Source: Salaquimonas sp.
Lineage (GTDB): Bacteria > Pseudomonadota > Alphaproteobacteria > Rhizobiales > Rhizobiaceae
DNA: 48,614 bases
Reading direction: 5' to 3'
Assembly (NCBI GenBank): GCA_022340185.1
Contig: JAJDOK010000020.1
Location: forward strand, 1 to 48,614
Part shown: in pieces, positions 44,461-48,614 of the stretch
Layout: the number at the start of each line of letters is the position of its first letter
How positions within the stretch are numbered: the first letter of the stretch is position 1
Notes under the pieces: generated by a model
Database searches by the model: none
Told to the model about the DNA's origin: nothing
Seen by the model: the letters and a program-made list of their open reading frames with translations, nothing else
Made by a program: the position numbers and the translations under genes

Positions 44461-45771
44461 TTATCCCGGATGGACGCGCATGTTTTCCGGCAGCCAGGTG
44501 GCGAGGTCGGGCACGGCGATGAGGATGAAGACCATGACGACCATGATCATGAACATCGGGAAGGCGGCGCGCGCGATGTAGTTCATCTCGTGGCCGGTCA
44601 TGCCCTGCATGACGAACAGGTTGAAACCGATGGGTGGGGTGATCTGCGCCATCTCCACGACGACGACGATGAAGATGCCGAACCAGATGATGTCGATGCC
44701 AGCCTGGCGGATCATCGGCTCGACAACGGCGATGGTGAGCACGACCGAGGAGATACCGTCGAGGAAGCAGCCGATGACGATGTAGAAGACGAGCAGCGCC
44801 ATCAGCAGTTCGAAGCGGGTGAGCCCCAGCGAGGATATCCATTCGGCGAGGTCACGCGGCAAGCCGGTGAAGCCCATCGACAGCGACAGGAAGGCGGCGC
44901 CCGACAGGATCAGCGCGATCATGGCCGAGGTGCGCGTCGCGCCGAGCAGGCTTTCGATGAAGGTCGACCAGGTGAGCGAACCTTGCGCGGCGGCGAGGAT
45001 CAGCGCGCCGATGACACCGAAGGCGGCAGCTTCCGTCGCCGTGGCGAAACCCAGATACATCGAGCCGATGACCAGCATGATGAGCAAGATGACGGGAATG
45101 AGAAAACGCGAGTTCACAAGCCTTTGGGCGAAGCTCATCGCCGGCTCCGGTTTCGGTCGGTAAGTCTTCGAGAAGAAGGAAAGCAGGACGACATAGCCCA
45201 TAAACATCGCCGCCAGCACGAGACCCGGTACAATGCCGGCCATGAACAGCTTGGAGATCGATTCATTGATGGTGACGCCATAGACGATCAGCGTCAGCGA
45301 GGGCGGGATCATCAGGCCGAGCGTTGCCGCACCGGCAAGCGTACCGATGACGAGGTTTTCGGGATAGTCGCGGCGGCGCAGTTCGGGGATCGACATCTTG
45401 CCGACGGTCGTCAGCGTTGCCGCGGACGAACCCGAGACGGCGGCGAAGACGGTGCAGCCGACGATGTTGGTGTGCAGCAGGCCGCCGGGCAGCCTTGCCA
45501 TCCAGGGCGACAAGCCCTTGAACATGTCTTCCGACAGGCGCGTGCGAAACAGGATCTCACCCATCCAGATGAAGAGCGGCAGGGCGGTCAGCGTCCATGA
45601 GGAGGCCGAGCGCCAGATGATGGTGATCATGGCGTCACCGGCCGGACGCACGGTGAACAGGTCCATGCCGACCCAGGCGACGCCGAGCAGGGCGAGACCG
45701 ACCCAGACGCCGGTGCCAAGCAGCAGGAACAGGACGAAGAGAAAGATGCCAATGGCGTAGAATTCTTCCAT
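44461..45771 (-). CDS. dctM: TRAP transporter large permease
   Basis: Inner-membrane 12-span protein of the tripartite ATP-independent periplasmic transporter, 436 residues. DctM features: GVWVGLALLGVAWVG near the N-terminus, WTLTALPLFIWMGEILFR, VFAAVSGSSAATLTTVG, ATLGLMIPPSLTLIVYG, TPPIGFNLFVMQG near the C-terminus. It starts three bases after the dctQ stop. Drives uptake of a carboxylate or sulfonate by a sodium gradient; the substrate is set by DctP. Confidence 0.93.
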   Translation of the reverse strand: MEEFYAIGIFLFVLFLLLGTGVWVGLALLGVAWVGMDLFTVRPAGDAMITIIWRSASSWTLTALPLFIWMGEILFRTRLSEDMFKGLSPWMARLPGGLLHTNIVGCTVFAAVSGSSAATLTTVGKMSIPELRRRDYPENLVIGTLAGAATLGLMIPPSLTLIVYGVTINESISKLFMAGIVPGLVLAAMFMGYVVLLSFFSKTYRPKPEPAMSFAQRLVNSRFLIPVILLIMLVIGSMYLGFATATEAAAFGVIGALILAAAQGSLTWSTFIESLLGATRTSAMIALILSGAAFLSLSMGFTGLPRDLAEWISSLGLTRFELLMALLVFYIVIGCFLDGISSVVLTIAVVEPMIRQAGIDIIWFGIFIVVVVEMAQITPPIGFNLFVMQGMTGHEMNYIARAAFPMFMIMVVMVFILIAVPDLATWLPENMRVHPG

Positions 45772-45774
45772 GGC

Positions 45775-46296
45775 CTATTCGCCCTGGCTCTGGTCGACCA
45801 TATCGCTGCCGATATTGTCGCGCCGCGTGAGGATGAGGGTAACGAGGTTGTCGAAAAAGCAGATGGCAAGAAGCACGGCACCGAAGGCCATGGGGATTTG
45901 CACGATCCAGATCGGCGTGGCGTCCTGGCCCTGGCTGACATCGTGCAGCTTGTAGGACCATTTGGTCGCCTTGACCGCGAACCAGGCGAGATAGGAAGAC
46001 GCCGCCGTACCGATGACGAGCGCCCATAATTCGCCCCAGAAGCGATGGCGACCAAGCGCGGTCAGCATCAGGCTGACGCGGATATGTGCGCCGTGATTGA
46101 GCGCATAGGCGAAGGCGAGGAAAGAGGAAGCGGCCATCAGGTAGCCGGCATATTCCGACGATCCGGGAAAGGCGACGCCCGACCAGCGCGCCACCATCTG
46201 GGCGACGATGACGCAAAGGATCGCCACCAGGCACACAGCGCCGATAATGCCGGCGGCGAGGTAGAGCTTGTCGAGGAAGCGGCGGATGACTTTCAC
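45775..46296 (-). CDS. dctQ: TRAP transporter small permease
   Basis: Four-span inner-membrane protein of 173 residues that pairs with DctM. Seen: a hydrophobic first span (LYLAAGIIGAVCLVAILCVIV), SGVAFPGSSEYAGYLMAASSFLAFAYAL with the conserved Glu-Tyr, and a last span ending before DNLVTLIL. A Ser/Asp-rich tail follows. Tightly coupled with dctM (three-base gap) and separated from dctP by an attenuator-like hairpin. Confidence 0.9.
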   Translation of the reverse strand: MKVIRRFLDKLYLAAGIIGAVCLVAILCVIVAQMVARWSGVAFPGSSEYAGYLMAASSFLAFAYALNHGAHIRVSLMLTALGRHRFWGELWALVIGTAASSYLAWFAVKATKWSYKLHDVSQGQDATPIWIVQIPMAFGAVLLAICFFDNLVTLILTRRDNIGSDMVDQSQGE

Positions 46297-46325
46297 GGAG
46301 GGGCTTTCAACGGCTGCTCATGAAA

Positions 46326-46351
46326 GGGGCCCGGCTATGTTGCCAGACCCC
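46326..46351 (-). terminator. attenuator hairpin between dctP and dctQ
   Basis: On the minus strand ggggtctggc, loop aacata, gccgggcccc pairs over ten positions (two G-U) and is followed by ttt. It lies 15 bases past the dctP stop. Such hairpins let the binding protein be made in excess over the permeases. Confidence 0.6.
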
Positions 46352-46366
46352 CATGGCTTTGACACG

Positions 46367-47341
46367 TTACATCGACTTGTAGGCTTCCACGACGGCCTTG
46401 CCGGCATCGCCGGCGCTGTTCAGCCATTCCTCGGTCATGATCTCCCCATAACCCTTGAAATCGGCCTTGAGCTGATCGGAAGGCGGTGCGACCTTCATGC
46501 CGTTCTCGCCCAGTTTCTCCAGATAGAAGCTGGTCAGTTCCTTGGCCTTGGCGAGACCGTCGGCGGCGGCGGTGTCGGCGCAGCCGGTAACGACGGCCCT
46601 GGTCGCGTCATCGAGGCCGTTCCAGGCATCCTTGTTGACGAAGACGACATTGCGCGGCAGCCAGGCCTGGACGTCATAGAAATTGGTGAGCTGTTCCCAG
46701 ACCTTGCGGTCGTAGCCGGTGGAACCCGACGAGATGAAGCTTTCGGCGACGCCGGTTGCCAGCGCCTGGCTCAGTTCGGCGGCCTCGATCTGTACCGGCA
46801 CCATGCCAGCCAGTTCGGCGATACGCGCGGTCGCCGCGTTATAGGCGCGGAACTTGACGCCCTTCAAATCGGCGGCGGAGTTGACGTCCTTCTTGGTGTA
46901 GAGGCCCTGTGGCGGCCATGGCACGGCGTAGAGATAGACGAGGTTATCCGCGTCGAGCGCTTCCTTGATCTTGTCGCCGGCGGCCTTCCACAGCTTCTCG
47001 GAATCGTCGAACGAGGTGGCTAGGAACGGAATGGAATCAACCCCGTAGAGCGGGTTTTCGTTGGCGTGCGCCGAGATCAGGCGTTCGCCGATCGGGGCCT
47101 GGCCGGTCTGGACGGCACGCTTGATGTCGTTGCCGCCGAACAGCGAACCGCCCGGATGGGTGACGATCTCCAGCGCGCCGCTGGTGCCGTCGGTCACGCA
47201 TTTGGCGAATTTGGCGCCATTCTCGGAATGATAGTTGGTCGCCGCATAGGCCATGGGCATGTCCCATTTGTCGGCGAGCGCCGCATTCGCGCCGAGGGCG
47301 GTTATCGCCGTGGCGGCCATTAGTGTGGCAATCTTCTTCAT
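46367..47341 (-). CDS. dctP: TRAP transporter substrate-binding protein
   Basis: Periplasmic binding protein of 324 residues. The signal peptide MKKIATLMAATAITALGANA is cleaved at ALA-DKW; the mature part has DctP features: HPGGSLFGGNDIKRAVQTGQAPIGE, PFLATSFDDSEKLW, and LKGVKFRAYNAATARIAELAGMVPV, which contains the conserved arginine that anchors carboxylates. VAESFISSGSTGY and WLPRNVVFVNKDAWNGL follow. The ATG at 47341 is preferred (GGAAGGGAG upstream); the frame from 47416 adds a non-signal N-terminus. The gene starts 43 bases after the FAD oxidoreductase stop, so they are likely co-transcribed. Confidence 0.93.
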   Translation of the reverse strand: MKKIATLMAATAITALGANAALADKWDMPMAYAATNYHSENGAKFAKCVTDGTSGALEIVTHPGGSLFGGNDIKRAVQTGQAPIGERLISAHANENPLYGVDSIPFLATSFDDSEKLWKAAGDKIKEALDADNLVYLYAVPWPPQGLYTKKDVNSAADLKGVKFRAYNAATARIAELAGMVPVQIEAAELSQALATGVAESFISSGSTGYDRKVWEQLTNFYDVQAWLPRNVVFVNKDAWNGLDDATRAVVTGCADTAAADGLAKAKELTSFYLEKLGENGMKVAPPSDQLKADFKGYGEIMTEEWLNSAGDAGKAVVEAYKSM

Positions 47342-47384
47342 GGCAGTTCTCCCTTCCTGATGGTGGTGCTTGTTTTTCCTGCCC

Positions 47385-48614
47385 CTATTGAAAGCGCGAA
47401 GGCGCATAGGGCGCAAGGTCGATATTGGGCGTATGCCCGCCGATCATCTGGGCGAGCACGCGTCCTGTCTTCGGTCCACCCGTCAAGCCGATATGGTGGT
47501 GTCCGAATCCGAGCCAGGCGTTGGCGAGGTTCGGCACCTCGCCGATGACGGGTATGGAATCGGTCGGCGCCGGGCGATGGCCCATCCATTCGGTGCGCTC
47601 CTTCCATTGAAGACCGGGCAGCGCGGCGCGGATCTGGCGCTCCAGCAATGCGAAGGGTGCGCGCGAGGGCGGCGCCTCGATGCCGCCGAATTCGACAATG
47701 CCGGCAAGGCGCAGGCGGCCATCCATCGGGGTGACGACGAACTTGCCTGCAGCAATCATCACCGGCGCGCGCGGAGCGATATTCGGCTGCCACAGTTCCA
47801 GATGGTAGCCGCGCTCGGCTTCGAGCGGGACCGAAAGGCCGAGCTTGTCGGTCAGACCGCGCGACCACACGCCGGCGGCGATGATCGCCGTGTCGCAGGC
47901 TATCGTCTCGGCGCGGCCATCCTTGCCGATGACGCGCACGCCGGAGACACGACCGTTTTCTCGCGCGATGTCTTCGGCCTCGGCAATGACGAGCCTGCCG
48001 CCCTGGTCGACAATGTGGGCGGCGAGGTCCTTAACGTAGCGGCCGGGATCGGTGATGTGGCCGTGATTGCCGACGCGCGCGGCGAAACCCAGTTGCGGTG
48101 AAAATGCCGGGTCGTAGGCCTGGAAGGCGTCGCCCTCCAGTTCGTCCCATTCGAAGCCGTGGATGCGGCGCAAGGACCAGGCAAAGGCGTCCTTTTCATA
48201 GTGCGCGCGGTTGTCATAGACGAAGAGATAATCCGACGGGATGATCCACTTTTCCGCGCCGGTGCCGGCTGAGAGCGCCTGATGGTCGGCGAGGCTGTCG
48301 CCGACGATGGGAAAGAGCGCGGCGGCGATGCGGGTCGCCTCTTCGGCATTGGCGTGGCTCAGATAGCGCATCAGCCATGGCATGAGGCGCGGCAGGTAGG
48401 ACCATTTGAGAAAAAGCGGCTGGTCGGGATCGAACAGCATGGCCGGCGCCTTGGCGATCAGCCCCGGCACGGTGACCGGCACGATGGAAGCGGAAGCAAG
48501 CACCCCGCCATTGCCGAAGCTGGCGCCCTCGGCCGGGCCGGCACGGTCGATCAGTATGACATTATGGCCGTCGCGCTGCAGCCAGATCGCTGTTGAAACG
48601 CCGACAATGCCGGC
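47385..48614 (-). CDS. FAD-dependent oxidoreductase, D-amino acid dehydrogenase (DadA) type, 5' end cut by window
   Basis: Flavoprotein of the DAO/DadA superfamily, 409 residues visible; the coding frame continues past the window edge with no start inside (first residues AGIVGVSTAIWLQRDGHN, the second half of the Rossmann motif). Seen: GASFGNGGVLA, AAGVWSRGL, MGHRPAPTDSIPVIG, and C-terminal GFGHHHIGLTGGPKTGRVLAQ, the DadA-type FAD and substrate region. Expected full length about 415. Oxidises an amine or amino acid with transfer to the respiratory chain. The operon order (this gene, dctP, dctQ, dctM, tauE-like, BASS) suggests the TRAP system imports its substrate; D-amino acids, sarcosine-like amines and taurine-like compounds are all possible. 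Confidence 0.85.
   Translation of the reverse strand, partial: AGIVGVSTAIWLQRDGHNVILIDRAGPAEGASFGNGGVLASASIVPVTVPGLIAKAPAMLFDPDQPLFLKWSYLPRLMPWLMRYLSHANAEEATRIAAALFPIVGDSLADHQALSAGTGAEKWIIPSDYLFVYDNRAHYEKDAFAWSLRRIHGFEWDELEGDAFQAYDPAFSPQLGFAARVGNHGHITDPGRYVKDLAAHIVDQGGRLVIAEAEDIARENGRVSGVRVIGKDGRAETIACDTAIIAAGVWSRGLTDKLGLSVPLEAERGYHLELWQPNIAPRAPVMIAAGKFVVTPMDGRLRLAGIVEFGGIEAPPSRAPFALLERQIRAALPGLQWKERTEWMGHRPAPTDSIPVIGEVPNLANAWLGFGHHHIGLTGGPKTGRVLAQMIGGHTPNIDLAPYAPSRFQ

Noticed and set aside
44221..45600. 459-residue plus-strand frame
   Set aside because: Antisense to the TauE-like and dctM genes; His/Asp/Arg-rich shadow.

Overview
The window looks like chromosomal DNA of an alphaproteobacterium, most likely Hyphomicrobiales (a Mesorhizobium/Aminobacter/Phyllobacteriaceae-like relative). 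Reasons: high G+C, dense gene packing, a SciP-type CtrA inhibitor with a near-consensus CtrA box, a single-chain fused indolepyruvate ferredoxin oxidoreductase, TRAP transport, and palindromic intergenic repeats of a kind common in this group. The genus is inference. I see no rRNA, CRISPR array, transposase or phage gene.

Layout. (1) 72-5340: purine salvage and oxidation, with guanine deaminase divergent from xanthine dehydrogenase xdhA-xdhB. An intergenic repeat block follows. (2) 5640-16497: a secreted FecR-domain protein, glutathione-dependent formaldehyde dehydrogenase, a solo ClpP, an XRE regulator, a long-chain acyl-CoA synthetase, a 1170-residue indolepyruvate ferredoxin oxidoreductase with an adjacent Lrp-type regulator, and tRNA hydroxylase TrhO. 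(3) 16494-23660: a sirtuin, two small membrane or secreted proteins, an lrgA-lrgB-pqiA overlapping operon, the cell-cycle regulator SciP, a TrkH potassium channel subunit, the NAD(P)HX repair enzyme Nnr and a small RlpA-like protein. (4) 23661-30935: an intergenic block rich in inverted repeats, mnmA, an elongator tRNA-Met with its own promoter, then a visibly lower-G+C stretch carrying a BrkB-like membrane protein, a cardiolipin synthase, a patatin-like phospholipase and a VPLPA-CTERM surface protein. (5) 30936-37168: a three-gene redox operon encoding a GltD-like NADPH:ferredoxin oxidoreductase, pyruvate:ferredoxin oxidoreductase (NifJ) and a dihydroorotate-dehydrogenase-like flavoprotein. 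(6) 37452-41798: a GntR/FCD regulator with LigM-type tetrahydrofolate-dependent O-demethylase, next to an oppositely oriented cytochrome P450 and an SDR; this suggests methoxy-aromatic catabolism. (7) 41942-48614: a LigD-type polymerase-domain protein, then a long leftward operon with an FAD oxidoreductase (cut by the window edge), TRAP transporter DctP-DctQ-DctM, a TauE/SafE exporter and a BASS-family transporter.

The most interesting parts are the ferredoxin-linked operon, which together with the separate indolepyruvate oxidoreductase gives two oxygen-sensitive 2-oxoacid oxidoreductases in an otherwise aerobic-looking gene set; the LigM/P450 O-demethylation neighbourhood with twin operators; and the stacked inverted repeats around mnmA and tRNA-Met. 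No system here can be called new from sequence alone. All functional calls come from motif and family recognition without database searches.
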